Shown: positions 45,009 to 58,181 of the stretch, in pieces
Position numbering within the stretch: position 1 is the stretch's first letter
Layout of the letters: each line of letters starts with the position of its first letter
Assembly (NCBI GenBank): GCA_037962975.1
Contig: CM075675.1
Span: 102,043,718-102,107,717, forward strand
Source of the DNA: Clitoria ternatea
Lineage: Eukaryota > Streptophyta > Magnoliopsida > Fabales > Fabaceae
Direction of reading: 5' to 3'
DNA length: 64,000 nucleotides
Program-made: the position numbers and the translations under genes
The notes under the pieces: generated by a model
Told to the model about the DNA's origin: nothing
Database searches by the model: none
Seen by the model: the letters and a program-made list of their open reading frames with translations, nothing else

Positions 45009-45750
45009 TAGAGGCATCAAAATAAGTTATAACCTGTGAGCCAACCTAACTCGATGTGGGTTTTAGGTGAGCTAGGTTAAAAAATGACTCATTTTTAAAG
45101 TGAAGCTTTTTTTGGTTCGGCCCACCGAACCCGACTCACAGTGGGCCAAACCTGTAGTGAGTTGAGTTGGCCCATGGGTTGGTAAATTAAAAAAGTATCA
45201 TTTACTACAGTAGTGGCCCATGATTCTAAATCAAAATATCAATTTTCACTTAGTGATATTTAAGTTAAAGCTTTAAGCTAAACTTTATCAATGAGTACTT
45301 TGGACTTTTATTTAGTAAGATATTTGTAATTTGTATCATCTTGAAGTTGAACTATGGAATATATTTGGTTTTGTTTTATGGATTATTGATTATATGAATT
45401 ATGGATTTAATTTACAATGGAATATGTTATGTGTTTGTATTTTTATAATAATGGAATTATTATATGATATACTATTTATATGGAATTTGGTATTGGAATG
45501 TGAGGAAAATAAAAAAAAAATATTTTTTATATTTTCTCTATTTTTAAACTATTTTTGCCATTTATTATTTTTTATTTGATTTTTAAATCTTTTTTAAAAA
45601 AGGTGGGTCAACCTTGGAGCCACTTGGTGGGTTGAGTTGGGTTGAGAAAAGTGGCTCACTCTAGAAAACGTGCCGGGTTGGGTTATAAAAATTTCCAACC
45701 CATGGTAGGCCAACCCGTGTGGGTCAGATTGGCTCGTTTTGACAGCTCTA
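45009..45750. mobile_element. hAT-type MITE, TSD GTTTAAAC
   Basis: Flanked by a perfect 8-bp duplication GTTTAAAC (45001-45008 and 45751-45758). Ends TAGAGGCATCAAAA and (complement) TAGAGCTGTCAAAA form the inverted repeats. GGGTTGGGTT-type sequence lies near both ends, with an AT-rich middle; the 82-codon frame there is random. It is inserted in the 5' part of CACTA-A. Confidence 0.88.
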
Positions 45751-45782
45751 GTTTAAACGGGCAAAATGACCTTAAATGAATA

Positions 45783-46060
45783 CGCGGGTACCCTAAGAAC
45801 TCGGTTCCTACAAGCACCGAGTTTATAGGTACAAGAAATTTGGTCCTATGAACTCGATTCCCGCCATAACCGAGTTCATAGGTGTCTTTAAAAAAATTAA
45901 AAAAAAAAGAATGGCCTAAGAATTCAGTTGCAGGAGAACCAAGTTCTTGGGTGTGTTGTAAAAGAAACTGTGCAAACCTTATGAACTTGGTTCCCACAAG
46001 AATTGAGTTCATAGGTGTCTTCAAAAAAATTTAGATAAAAAAATGGCCTAAGTTATGTGT
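45783..46060. repeat. CACTA-A right subterminal hairpin repeats
   Basis: CCTAAGAACTCGGTTCC...CACCGAGTTTATAGG and CCTATGAACTCGATTCC...AACCGAGTTCATAGG form short hairpins, followed by two weaker pairs. Partner of 26215-26510. The terminus CACTAGCATAAAAAAGAG (complement) follows at 46205. Confidence 0.75.
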
Positions 46061-46208
46061 ATTTAAAAGAATTAAAAAAAAACTATATAGCATTGAATTC
46101 CTATAATTGTATGATAATTTCAAAAATGTTCTACCTCTTTTTCAAACACGTTTTCTATTCAATCGAGTTTATATCTTGTGTTTGTAGCTCTTTTTTATGC
46201 TAGTGATT

Positions 46209-46588
46209 GCTAACCGCAAATTGTTGTTATGAAAAGCCAACTCTTAGGTATGAATAGGATGAAATTGGCTTACACAAATAATCTCCATGAAAACGTTGTT
46301 TCGGCGGTACTACTGGCTATTTAGCTATGCAAAACTATACAAATTCCACCTAATTTTATGAATGATAATAATTGCTTTTCTAATTACCGCTAGAAACACC
46401 ATTTGGCTACTTTTTTTTATGAAGACGTTAACTAAGGTTTGGTTAGTTATGAAAATTAAAAAATATAATGATTAATATTAATAATACATATTGTTTGAGA
46501 CAATATAAAGTTTTTTATGAGTTAACAATTTTTTTATTGATTAAATCTTGATTTGATTGATAGTTAATCAAACAAATACTTAGGCAAT
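46209..46588. other. AT-rich flank of CACTA-A
   Basis: No feature recognised. Confidence 0.4.
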
Positions 46589-46596
46589 TTGTTTAA

Positions 46597-46992
46597 TGAT
46601 GTTTTATTTATTGAAGATGTGCATTAAACAAAGAGAGAGTAAAGATACACAAATTATTTGTAGACTCTATGCAGAGATCACAAAATAATATGTAGTTAGT
46701 AGATAAAAATTATATGTATTTAGATGAAATATGGTGGAGCAATTTGTATGTTCAACTTTAAAATTAAAGTTGTCCTCTCTATGTAAAGATAAATGATAAT
46801 CAGAATCTCTTTGATCTTAATAAGTTACGGTTATTTCCATACCATGGGTTAGACCGAAGGTTTCTTTTTCTTTCCTTCGCTACTCATTGTATAAAGGGCT
46901 TGTGAGACCCTCCATTTGTAATTCAAGTGAGACATATTCAAACAATACAACCCTAATTTCTTAAAGTAATTCTTTAGGATTTTGTGCATTCA
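46597..46992 (+). mobile_element. LTR-like element bounded by an 8-bp direct repeat
   Basis: Begins TGATG and ends ATTCA (TG...CA), with identical TTGTTTAA on both sides (46589-46596 and 46993-47000). Inside, TGTATAAAGGGCTTGTGAG followed by TTTGTAATTCAAGTGAGAC resembles a copia-type LTR promoter and R region. LTR elements make 5-bp duplications, so the 8-bp match is unexplained; it may be chance, or the element may not be an LTR. Confidence 0.4.
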
Positions 46993-47072
46993 TTGTTTAA
47001 AATGAATAAAAGTATTTATGAAAGTTTATCATAGCAAAATAAATTAGATAAATTGAATATATTAAAAACTAA

Positions 47073-47132
47073 AAGTTTGTTTAAAATTGTCAATAAATGA
47101 ATAAGTTTGTTTAAAATTGTCAATAAATGAAT
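47073..47132. repeat. Two-copy 30-bp tandem repeat
   Basis: AAGTTTGTTTAAAATTGTCAATAAATGAAT occurs twice in a row without a gap. Confidence 0.9.
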
Positions 47133-50100
47133 GTGTTAGGGTTTTGATTATTAATTTGACTTGCTTAATCTCCTCACTGTTGTATTTCAACTTCCATTTT
47201 GGGCTGGGGTAAAAGGAAGGAATAAAAGTTGGCTCACCCAATGTGTTAGCGTCAAACTTCAATTTCCTATTCCTACTACCTGTTTGGATTGCTCCTTTGG
47301 TTGGTCAAACTTTGACCAACCCCAAAAATAAATCCTACGATCAAACGGAGTTTTGACTATCTCAAATGGCATGAAGGATCAATATCAACCCTTAAATTTC
47401 TCTATTTCCCCAATTCCGTTTCCTCAACTGGAAACCGAACGGACCCGACATTCTGATAAATTCAATATGCTGAAGCATCATCGCCACTTTTATTGCACAA
47501 CGCACGCGTGTTACGCTGTGTGTAACTGATTTACATTATCATTATGTGTACGTAATTATCAATGTTACTTGTTTTTAATGAAAATTTTCTCTTTATATTT
47601 TTTTACGAGAGATGTAAAGTAAAAATGTTTGAAAAAATAAGTCCAAATGTTTACATTTTTTGAACTTACCTAGCTCAACGCTGGGGTGAAGGGTTTTCGT
47701 ATCCAATTTGCTATATTTTCTTAACTTTTTTCGTCTTTTTTTTTAAAAAAAGAGCTTCACTAATTTGTACCCTGTTTTTTTTTTTTCGACCAAATAACCA
47801 AATGGAATATGGAATTTCTGGTATGTATAGGTGACCTTTACCAAAAATCAAATTGACTCATCCCTTACTTTTTCTTACGGAAAATAATGGATCTAATTAA
47901 TTAATTGCGTGTCACGTATGTAAATATTTTAATTAGTTCGATGAGTAAGAAGTAAAAAAAAACACAGTTTACTGGAAGAGTTTAGCGACCGATTTTATTC
48001 CGTCTCTAGTATCCAATGATGGAAATAGCCACCATACAATGAGGTGACTAGTTTTTATTTCTAGATATGATATGACAGTGGATAAATTAACGACTGATTA
48101 ATTAGCAACGAAAAGATAATGTGTTTAACTTCGCTAGCTACATCCATCACAAAAAGGAACACCACTCATTAAGATTACAAGTTTTTTTTAATGATTAACA
48201 TTACAAGTTAAGCACCACTTACAATAATGGCATTAATCAATACAAGTAAAATCCGCACGAACTAATTTGTAAGCAATTTGACGGGCTAAAAAAGAAAAAC
48301 CCTGGTTAATCAATGCTATTGATTACTAAATAAAAAACATCAATTTGTATGTCTATATTTTATTGGATATCATAAAAAGATCTATACAGAAAGACTCTTC
48401 CAAAATTCTTTTCAATAACAAAAATATTACTACATTTGGTTTTAGATATAAACAAACATAACTAATTTCACACATATTAACAACAATGATTTAAAATAAT
48501 TATTTACATTAACATTATCAAATTTTTTATTTAGTTTCATAAAATATCATTAGTATCATTTATTACACTATTAGCATCATGTTAAAAGATATTGAAAGAG
48601 ACAACAATGATACTAACATAGCACAAACATGAAAGAAAGACATTTTTCTTTTCTTGCATTAGTTTGATTATAAAGTATTATAGTATTATGAAGTATTATA
48701 GTATTATAAAGTAAAAGAGCTTCCCATAATGCAATTGTTAGCCTATGACAATAATATTTGAAGAAGGCCTTAAAAAAGAAAGAAACTAGTCCTTGAAAGA
48801 AAACTAACCCTAACTAGCTCGTTAAACTCGTGGAACTGGCTAACGAAAAATAAAATTTGATACTTCTGAAGAAAATGGTGTATGGTCAATCTCCTTGAAA
48901 GTCCCTTATAAAGACTATATTAGCCTTTTTTGCCTTCTTGATGCACTGAAAAACCAGATTTGAAGATCACCATTTGAATAGTAATAAGCATCAATGTAGG
49001 TTTTTTCTATCCTTGGCCTGTGGGGAAAACTTTAACGTAATTGTTATGCCATAGCATAATGCACTGGTTGAGACTATGGAATGGTACACACATCTTCCTG
49101 TGTATCCATTCTCTTTACAAGAGTATGTTGTACTGCGTTGGGGCATCAATCACATAAAATGTTGTTTGTTTGTGCGGTTTCTATAATTGCCAATTCAGAC
49201 TCTCTTTAATTCCTAGAAGGCTTTTGTGACTCTAATAAGACATTAATTAATTTGTGGGGCAAGTCATTCCGTGTATGCCTTAAGTCCATCCATTCTATTG
49301 GTCAAATAACATCTCTCTTATCCCTTTAACTAGTGGAGCTTATTCCTTTAGCACTGAGGTTGCCTTGCCCTCTCCTAATCGTCTCATACCATCTTATTTT
49401 TCATCGTCCAAAAACAAATGCCTCTTTAAAAGAGAATCTTGAAGAACTAGACATTACTTTACTTACGAGCCTTACTAGGCAAGATAGAAACCAATCTTAT
49501 AACTACAAGGTGATACTTATTTTGGAAATATATACAATGATAAACATTTAATGACATTTAAAATATATATTTTTAGTTATGAAATTTGTTTATATTTAAA
49601 ACTTGATATAGTATAATATTATTGTAGAGATCCAAAGGGTAATTTAACCAATCCTTTTAAAAACATTAAAAATATTTTGTAGATACAAATGCAACAACAG
49701 TTTAGAGACATTTTATATTATCAAGTATCACCTATTCATGAAATCATATTATATATGCCATTAAAAGTTATTAACTTTATACCCACGACGGACACGTGTT
49801 TAACCGAAGTCAAATTAATTAGATAGCGATGTTCAAAGGTTAACCAAATTTGAACTGTTTATTAATCACATGTACCATACTTTTGCCACACCAAAAGATG
49901 ATTCTTCATGCATGAATATGCCAATGCCAGCATGCAGGTCGATGACCAAACAAGCATTCTATGATGCTCACACTATTATTTTTTCCAAAATTTTTAAGTT
50001 TAATGATGTAGCACTCTATAGGTCTGAGTAATATATTGAATTTATTTGTTCAATCCAATCTAATTTTGTATTGAATTCTTTAATAATTATATCAGAATGA

Positions 50101-50869
50101 AGAATTGATTATAATCATGTTGAATATTAGATTTGAGCTTCATAAATCTCAATACTTGATTAGTATCCAATATGATTTCATATTATTTATTATTATTAGT
50201 TTATTTTTTTGTTTTACACTAATGTTTAAATGTTTGAAAATGAATGATTTTGATTTATATCTTTGCGTGTTAAAGATTTAGAGCAAATGTCAAGATGTGG
50301 TTTTAATTTGATAATTTTATACAATAACATCCATGCTTTACTTGTAGTTACGTTGAATGGTTATAATTATGATTTTTAAAGAGTTTTGTAATTGTAATAG
50401 TAAGTTCATGTTCTATTTGTGATTTTATTTTGTACTCGTGAAAAATTGGTGGTCATATCTCCTTATTTTAAATATTTGATAGAAATTTTATGATGTTTAA
50501 AAATTTTATATCTAACTTAAATCAGATTAGATTTGACCGGACTGGATTTTAAAAAAAACATAAATCCAATTCAATTAATTTTGATTGGATCAGATAATAT
50601 TTCTATTATGTATAGTTTTTTTTTAACCAACTAATGTTCACATGAAAAAAAATCTTATAATTATCGCATTCCATGAATAATCTCATACTCACATTTAAAT
50701 AATTATCAACTAAATCTTTGCAATAAAAATTACTTTAACATATTTGATCAACTAATTTAATTTGAAATTATTGAACAACTACAAATAAAGAGGGTTTATA
50801 CAAGAAAAAACTTTTTTAACTCTCAAAAGAACAAACACCGTCCCTTGATCTCTCCTCTTACGAAATTCT
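47133..50869. other. Long AT-rich region without a recognised gene
   Basis: Short frames only. Near 47975-48140 there are weak TAGCGACCGA / CCGTCTCTAG and AGCAACGA traces, like a decayed CACTA-B-type end. A region near 48820-49520 is less AT-rich but has stops in all frames and no domain was recognised (the 72-codon frame at 49333 has none). A repeat-like segment near 50025-50600 has CAATCCAAT and its complement ATTGGAT towards both ends, and may be an old MITE. Confidence 0.4.
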
Positions 50870-50908
50870 AGCGCGCGCGCATATATATATATATAGAGAG
50901 AGAGAGAA
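50870..50908. repeat. Compound microsatellite (GC)n(AT)n(AG)n
   Basis: GCGCGCGCGC, then about seven AT units, then AGAGAGAGAGAGA. Confidence 0.95.
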
Positions 50909-51409
50909 CGCAATTCAACCAACATAGTAATTGCATACAGAACATATGTATAATTGCACACATATAAGTATTTTTAGTATGTATTTGAATTTCAAACCAA
51001 ACTATATATAAATGAAAATATTCGAAAGCACGCGCACAGCAGGTATTTAATATATTTATAATTCACGGTAACATATGTATAACAATGTCCTTATATACAA
51101 TTCACACAAAGTAGGAATAATCGAATTGTATAAATAAATATAAAAAAAAAAAAAAACGAAGTCTCACACTACTATAGATAACACGACATCGGAATCATGT
51201 CCATGAAATGCAAACCCTCCATGTAAAGCATTTCGTAACAAGAATTTAACCCAACATAATCTTGATTTTTGATTGGAGTTCTTTAAGACTAGAGTCGGAG
51301 AGAGTCTAACAAATTAGTTGAGGGTACAACAGCAACTAACATGCAGAAGATGTTAGAAATGTTTGCAGAGGTGTTAGCTTTTTTTGTGATTTACGGGATG
51401 TAAGACCTA
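50909..51409. other. AT-rich spacer
   Basis: No gene recognised. The 51290-51409 part may be the start of the LTR remnant that follows. Confidence 0.4.
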
Positions 51410-51745
51410 ACTACCAAACTCTATAAATATATCTCATTTATGACCTACCAATGTATGTTATGTTTTCTAACTTACGACAGAGCTCTAGTATTAAGTTTTC
51501 AAACTGATTTGAATGTCGGAGTGTCTTTCAAGTGACACCATATTTTCCCCACAACGTGATTAACCGGAGTGATAACTAGAGAGAGGCAGTAAGACTTCTA
51601 ATTTCCCACTAGACCAAAAGATGTAATACCAGATCCCGTTGGACCGATTTAATACCAGATCTCATTGAACCGATGTAATACATAGTGAGAGAATGATTTT
51701 GGTTCTTAGAATTGAGGTTCTATCCCTCCAGACCGGATAGATTAA
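51410..51745 (+). mobile_element. LTR remnant with internal duplication
   Basis: Keeps the order of the solo LTRs: CTATAAATAT (51420), GAATGTCGGAGTGTCTTTCAAGTGACACC (51511-51539), CCCACTAGACC, ATGTAATACCAGATCCCGTT, GGACCG. A 30-bp unit (ATACCAGATCYYRTTGRACCGATTTA-like) is duplicated near 51627-51675. It ends near CCAGACCGGAT. Confidence 0.5.
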
Positions 51746-53400
51746 ATCCTTATAAAATTCTAGATAAGCTTAAAAAAAGATTACACCAAATGATTAGATA
51801 GTGATGAAAAAGATGGTTTGAGAAATATTTGTATCCATAAAGCTAGACGTACTAAGTGCAAAGCTTGAATCTTTTAGTGTTATGGTCTTCCTTAACTAAA
51901 TCACTTTATTTCTTAAATGAAGCTTGACATTTTCTCTGTTGATAGTTTGATGGGAGAGAAGAGTAGATTTTTAGTGACTTGGTATCTTAGAGATCATGGT
52001 CATTCTTTTTATTATCCCTTAATGAGTCTAAATCTATTTCCACTTATTAGGCTTGTATCATTTTCCAATATAAATTTTCAAGACTTACTAATTAGAAAAC
52101 TTATATTAAATCCATAAAAGATGTATATAATTAATAAATGTTTTAAATACATTGTAGTCTACTTTGATTTATTAAAAATATAAAATTTCTAACAAACCAG
52201 ACTCTTTCAAGTTATTTATATTAGTCTTGTATGTAAATATATATAATAAAAGGTGAACGTTACTGTATTTATTTATTTTATAAGTTGTATTACTCTTTAA
52301 TTTTCACATCTCTCATCTCAACACTCTTTTCATTCATTTAAACAAAAAAAATATTTATTTGTCCACTTTTTTAATTCTTTTCATACAAACAACATATTTT
52401 TTTCATCTTATTTTTATCATATTTCTTTTCTTCCCATTTCTCTCCATTCCAACAAATGCAACATACAATTAATTAATTAATTAATATTGTTGTTAGGGAA
52501 GGGATCGGGTGGTAAAATTTTATTGAATCTAGATTTTGGTCGCCAAGTTTTACCAATATATAATATTTTTGGTCGAAGTTCTATTGATCAATCGAGATAT
52601 CTAATATATAATATTCTTGCTCTTTGTTTTTTCTAATTAATGGAGCTTGGAGCCACGCCTACTATTAATCAGAACACAGACCAATACGGATTAGTATCAA
52701 CAAAAAAAAAACCAAGCAATCCACCTATGATTAGTTTTTTAGTTTTATGTACTTGATGTTTATGGGCCTTCTTTTTCAACTTAACTTTAGAATCCAATGG
52801 TCCATAAAAACAATTTTTAATATGATTGATCTTTTAATAACAAAAAAAACCAGTGGTATTAGACCAGCCCGGAAAATTTTTATGACTTAATGCCGTTATT
52901 TATAACCAGCTAGAAAAATAATCATGCTGAGATGTGTACGATTTTGGGTGTTTGGTTTTTTATTTGGGTTTGGCTAACCAAAAAAAATCTTCTAATTTTA
53001 ATTATCTCAAATATGTGAAAAATTAATATTAGCTTTTAATTTTTTTTATTTTTATAACTTTATTTTCTCGACTTTATATCAAAGAGATACTTTGTAGTTT
53101 TGTTAAAGTAGACTCAATTTTTTCAGTTTTTGTTTCCTACCAACTAGGCATAAGGGATTTGAAAAATAAAGGTGGTATATAGCTTCTATTTCTATTTTTT
53201 TATTTTATTTCATGTTTTTAATTTTAATTATAACATTGTTACTTGTTTTTTGTTTTTTAAAAATTTATATAGAAAATATTAAAGATAATTTTTTCTATTT
53301 TTTATTTTCATTATTTCTTATACACATTTTTAAAAACAATAAACAAAATAACAATTTTATAATTTAAACTTAAAACAAAAAATAAAAACAGAAATCATGT
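51746..53400. other. AT-rich region, no gene
   Basis: No supported ORF. The 66-codon frame at 51917 has no domain. A (TTAA)n stretch lies near 52468. Confidence 0.4.
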
Positions 53401-54009
53401 TAGGGATGAGAATAAGTCAGGCCGGCCAGGCTTTGCAAGACCTGAACCTGGTCTGGTTCATAATTGCATGGCATGAGCCTGATCTATTACCTGACATAGG
53501 CTAAAATCATAGGTCTACCATTTACTGTTTCAAAGTTTACCTAGGCCTAATAGCCTTTATAAAGGCTAATAAATAGGCTCACAAGTTTAATTGAAACAAG
53601 TCAATATAGACTTATCCTTAATAAACTTATTTTAAATAGGCTGGCAGACCTATATGTTGTAAATAGGCCAATAAGCCCTCTTTTAAATAGTCATCTTTTA
53701 TTATTTCAATAATTTAAAATTAATAAAATAAAATATTAAAATTATAAAATATAAATATATTTTAATTTATTAATGATTTATAAGTTTGATTTTCTTTTAT
53801 AAAACTAATGTATATAAACTAAGTATATAAATTTTATATAAGGATGTATAAATAGACCAACCAAACAAGCTAAAAGGCTTGTCTAACCTTTTAAATTAAA
53901 AAGTTTTTTAAAAAGTTTGAATTCGATCTTTTTATTAAATAGGTCAGGTCAGGTTTAAACATACCAAGTCATAAGTCCCTATTGGTCAGCCCAACCTATT
54001 CCCGTCTCT
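53401..54009. mobile_element. hAT-like MITE, degenerate
   Basis: Left end TAGGGATGAGAATAAGTCAGGCC is mirrored by GGTCAGCCCAACCTATTCCCGTCTCT on the right. The interior repeats AGGCCTAATAGCC and AATAGGCT-like units. No matching TSD could be found, so the ends are approximate. Confidence 0.5.
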
Positions 54010-54152
54010 TCCACTTTATAATTTTTTTTTTTTAAGTTACGTAAAAGGCGCAACTACTCATGTGGGAAAAAGAAAATTGTGCAACACCTTTATTATACAA
54101 CTAAGCTATATATAAAACTTCTTGGCACCTAATTCATAATTATGGATATATT

Positions 54153-54380
54153 GGACTCGTTTGTTTAAGTTTATTTTAAGAGATAAGTGTTTTTTTAATT
54201 AAAAAATCACTTATTTAAAATGTTGACATGTTTATTTAAAATTTTAAAAATAAGCATAAACTGGAAGTAAGTTGATTTCTACTTATTTTAAAAAGCAACT
54301 TTGATCTGCTTATTAAAAAAATAATTATAAAAAATGTTTTTTTAAAAAACACTTACAAATAAGTTTAAACAAACAGGTCC
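54153..54380. mobile_element. Short MITE, possible 3-bp TSD ATT
   Basis: Ends GGACTCGTTTGTTTAAGTTTATTT and (complement) GGACCTGTTTGTTTAAACTTATTT form inverted repeats. They continue inward as AAGTGTTTTTTTAA-like sequence on both sides. Flanked by ATT (54150-54152 and 54381-54383). Superfamily unsure (PIF/Harbinger or CACTA-like). Confidence 0.6.
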
Positions 54381-54383
54381 ATT

Positions 54384-56200
54384 GTCTTTATTCACTAGCG
54401 AAGAAATTTCAAATTACGAAATTTTATCGGAATTTTACATAAGTAGCAAAAAATAAATAAATAAAGATTTTTCATATCTGTTGATTTACTTTAGTAAAAT
54501 TAATGTTTTGATCCTTGAACTTATTTATCAATTTCACTTTAGTCCTTATCTTTTTAAAAGTTTCATCTAAGTTCTCAAACTTTTAAAAGTGATGCAATTA
54601 AGTTTTTTTTATGTTAAATGAATTAGTTAAAAAATTAAAAGACTGAAATCATTAACTGTGTCATTACTCTATTTCCCTTCCTTCGTATCCCTCATCCACC
54701 ATATTTTTTTAGTCTTATGATCACTTCATCTACCTTTTGCCCCGCCTACATCTCCTTCTCTTCATCTTCCTTCTATTTTGACACTATTTTTTCTTTCTCT
54801 TTTTATAGCACCACCTCGACCAACTATCATCACCATCTCCACCTCCCTCTAAATAAACAACCAATCTCCTATGTTTTGTTTGTTTCAATGGAAAATGAAG
54901 GGATGAGATATTTTTCTTTGAAAAATCAATTGATTTTAAATTATTATTATTATATCTAGATTTCTTATTTCTTATGGAAAAGATTCAATATTCATGGGAT
55001 GAGCATAAAAATAAAACCCAACCAAATAGGGGTCATTTTTGGGTGGAATTTATTTGAGATGTGCTTTAGCCGGTAACGTGAGTTAAAATTGTGAGAAAAA
55101 TTCAAGGTTTGCTCCTTAATATAAAATACTTTCAAGAAAGATAAAATGCCTTAATTGGGACTACAAATTCATTTTCAATCATACATAATTTTTGTTATAT
55201 TTTATTTATTTCTTTTAATATTTAATATTTTAATATATACTATCAAACTATAAAATAATTTAAAATATTTTTTGTTGTGTAATAAAAACTTTCATATGTA
55301 AAATTAAATTTACTTATACAGATAATTTTTTTAGTCACTTTCTTTTTCATCCATTTAAACAATAAAATAATTTATTTTTCACTCATTTGTCTTCCATTTT
55401 TATCCACCAAATAATATACTTTTCATTCTATTTTTACTATATTTTCTATTTACTATATTTTCTATTCTCCTATTTCTTTTCTTCTGATTCCTTTCCATCT
55501 TGTTTCCCCCTCAATTCAAATGAAATGTTAAGGAAAATAAAGGGGGTTTTGTCACAATGGTATAAAACAACATCCACACATAACCTTCATAGGTATAGCT
55601 TGCAATTTTATTTTTGGGTTGCACTCTAGAGTGCAACATGCAAGGGTACAGATGTAGGGAGAAAATGATAGAAAAAGGTTAAGGAGTGGACAAGAATGAA
55701 AGTGTTCTAGATGAAGTTGTTAAAGAATGATTGGATGATCTTTAGAATTGAAAAGGGACAAAGCATAAAAGTGGATCAGCTTATTGAAAACGAATAAAAT
55801 ATTATAAAGGTTGGTCTTGAAAGCCAGGGAGTGAATTTGTTTGAAAGTGTAAATGTTATTGCATTTTGTGAAGAGATTGAAATAAAAGATGTTTCTTGGA
55901 AGCTTAAAAAATATATATCAGAGATGGAACGAAGTAAATAAAAAAATGAAATGGGACTATAAACATGATTATCGTATTGACAAGAAGGAGGAAAAGAAAG
56001 AGATAATGATATCGTATGGAAGAAAAAATAAAGATAAAATTAATAATTTTTATATGGAGAGATGTAGTGAAATTATTTTTTAATGTTAAATGAATTAAAA
56101 AAGGATCACATTACATATGAGGCTATTGAAACCCTAATATACTTATTTAAACTCTACTTGTGTAAGTATCCATTGTAAAATAAATATTGTAAAAATAGAA
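54384..56200. other. AT-rich region, no gene
   Basis: A GATCCTTGAACTTATTTATCAATTT...TTTAGTCC segment (54513-54545) resembles a Mutator-like terminal repeat. Frames at 54717, 55387 and 55889 show no recognisable domain. Confidence 0.4.
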
Positions 56201-56204
56201 AGAG

Positions 56205-57700
56205 TAAAATAGTATATTAGTCCCTGACACCTGACGGTGTAGTTTGATCCTTACCCCTTTGAAGTAGGTAATTAAATCCTCCCACAATCGTTAAATTTTG
56301 ATGATGTGTCACATTAAGTGACATGTTGGAATCCTTACCTAACAATATGATGATATTTTTTTATTGAAATTAAAAATTTTAAACTTTAAAAACTTTAAAA
56401 TCAAAATTCCCCTAATTTGAACCCTAATTTCTCTTTACCTTCCTCTTCATCTTCTTCCTTCGTTGGCATTCCTAGTAGCTAGTGTTGCAGTGGTTGTGGG
56501 ATTGTATTGAAGGTCCTAGGTGTTGTGGGTGGTGGCTTTTAACCCGCCAAATAAACAAACACATGGTGGATGGTCTGATCTTGTAGAAACATGACGAATA
56601 TGGCACAACATATGAGAAAAGACGATTTGTGATTTTATTTTTGGGTTGGAGGTATTATGTGGTTATTTGAGGGAAATAAGAGAGTCACATGTTTGGTTAG
56701 AGGTATAGTAGAGGGAAAAGTATGGGGGTCAGAGGATGAACAACACAATGATGGTTGTTCAAATATGGTTGAAGATGGCGGTACAAAACATCAATCAAAG
56801 CACTGCATGACCATGTGAGTGGTTTGAAATAGTTGCTAAAGATATGTGGTTACAATTATTTTCTTGACGTGTGGGGTGGAGGGAAATGCTTTTGGGCTAA
56901 CTATTTGTGATGTTTTGTTTTTATTTTAGGTATTTCTTTGCTAATGAGTTTGGTTGATTAATAAGGGTTATGATTGATGCTTACGGGATATGGACAGATT
57001 GGGTTGGGGTTTTAGATTTTGTCTGGTCTAGATGGTGGTGGAGGATGATGATTACTATAGTTGAAAACAAGAAAATGTGATAAACCTAAATCTAACACTA
57101 TCTCTGTCCTTAAATATAAAACTCATTTGAGTTTTTTTTTTGTCTTTCAATATAAGATTTTTTTTCAAATTTCTATGTCATTAATTATTTTTCTAAACTA
57201 AAATATCCCTATTAAATAAATAACTCATATTGAAGTTAAAAAAATAAACGAATTGCATTACTTAAAATATTTACCTTTCTTATTATAATTGACTAACACA
57301 AAGATTAATGTCTCTCTTTGATGAGTTTTTCTTTTCATATGGAATACAAGTCGTTAACTATGATAGAGAGAAAATTAGTAGAGAGAATAAGTTAAAAAAA
57401 TGTTATTTTCAATAATCTTAAGGTAATATTGGAAAATTACCCTTAATTACAGACAAAGCTTTTGATTTTAAATAAACTAACTAACTTTCTTAATACTCAT
57501 GAATTAAGTAAAATGGTTTTATATTTAAATATATGAGTAGTATGTCATAAATATGACACATCATCATCTGAGTATAATGGTTGTAGGATGACTATTAACG
57601 TTTGCACCTAAAGTGCAAGACAATTAAACTTGTAAAGAATCCAAGTACAAAGTACAATGACCTAATTACAATGTTAACCTACTAATTTACTTAAAGTAAA
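56205..57700. mobile_element. Putative Mutator-like element with long diverged inverted ends
   Basis: The left end, TTAGTCCCTGACACCTGACGGTGTAG...GATGATGTGTCACATTAAGTGACAT, is mirrored by the right end, whose complement reads TTAGGTCATTGTACTTTGTACTTGG...GATGATGTGTCATATTTATGACAT. The arms are diverged but colinear. The interior, with a CT-rich AACCCTAATTTCTC block (56418) and G/T-rich DNA, has no transposase. The outer limits are approximate. Confidence 0.45.
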
Positions 57701-58180
57701 AAAAGTATAAATAAACATATTAAAATGTCAACAACTGACCACAATGAAACTAATGGTGTGGTTTACTCATTTCCTATTTTATTTTCAAATAAAACAAGAA
57801 AGGATATAAAAAAGATGTTTGATTTGTATTTTGAAAAACATGAAAATAAGAATAGTTTTAAAAAATAAAAAATAAAAAATAAAAATGTTTTCACAGCTCA
57901 AAACGTACCAACCAAAAATGAAACATATTTTCGGTGTTCTTCACCTTTCCTTTCTATATTACAAGCCAGATGGAGCACTGTTGCCCCCTTTTCTTCCAAA
58001 TCATTGGCATTTATAGAGCACCCTCTCTTAAAAGAAAAAGAAAAAGAAAAAGATAGGAGACAATAACAATAAACAGACACGCAGATTGTTCTTGGAGATC
58101 CATAGTTCACAAAGGGTCTGAGGAAGGAGGCCCCAACTGCGCCCACGTTGTTGTTGTTGGGACCACACATACACACATAC
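57701..58180. promoter_or_regulatory. Upstream region of the kinase gene
   Basis: Non-coding. The AT-rich part gives way to GC-richer sequence near 57960. No TATA box could be fixed with confidence. Confidence 0.35.
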
Positions 58181-58181
58181 G

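Larger units (their letters stand above)
26199..46205 (-). mobile_element. CACTA-A: old CACTA (En/Spm) element, heavily nested
   Basis: The left terminus is CACTAATGTAGAAAAGG and the right terminus (complement) is CACTAGCATAAAAAAGAG. Both are flanked by the 3-bp duplication ATT (26196-26198 and 46206-46208), the size expected for CACTA elements. Subterminal zones at 26215-26510 and 45783-46060 carry the same ACTCGGTT hairpin repeats. The minus strand encodes a TNP2-type transposase (43722 down to 27384) and a TNPA-like gene (about 27240 to 26530). The element is now split by CACTA-B, a solo LTR and a hAT-type MITE; without them it would be about 6 kb. It is dead as an autonomous element. Confidence 0.8.
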
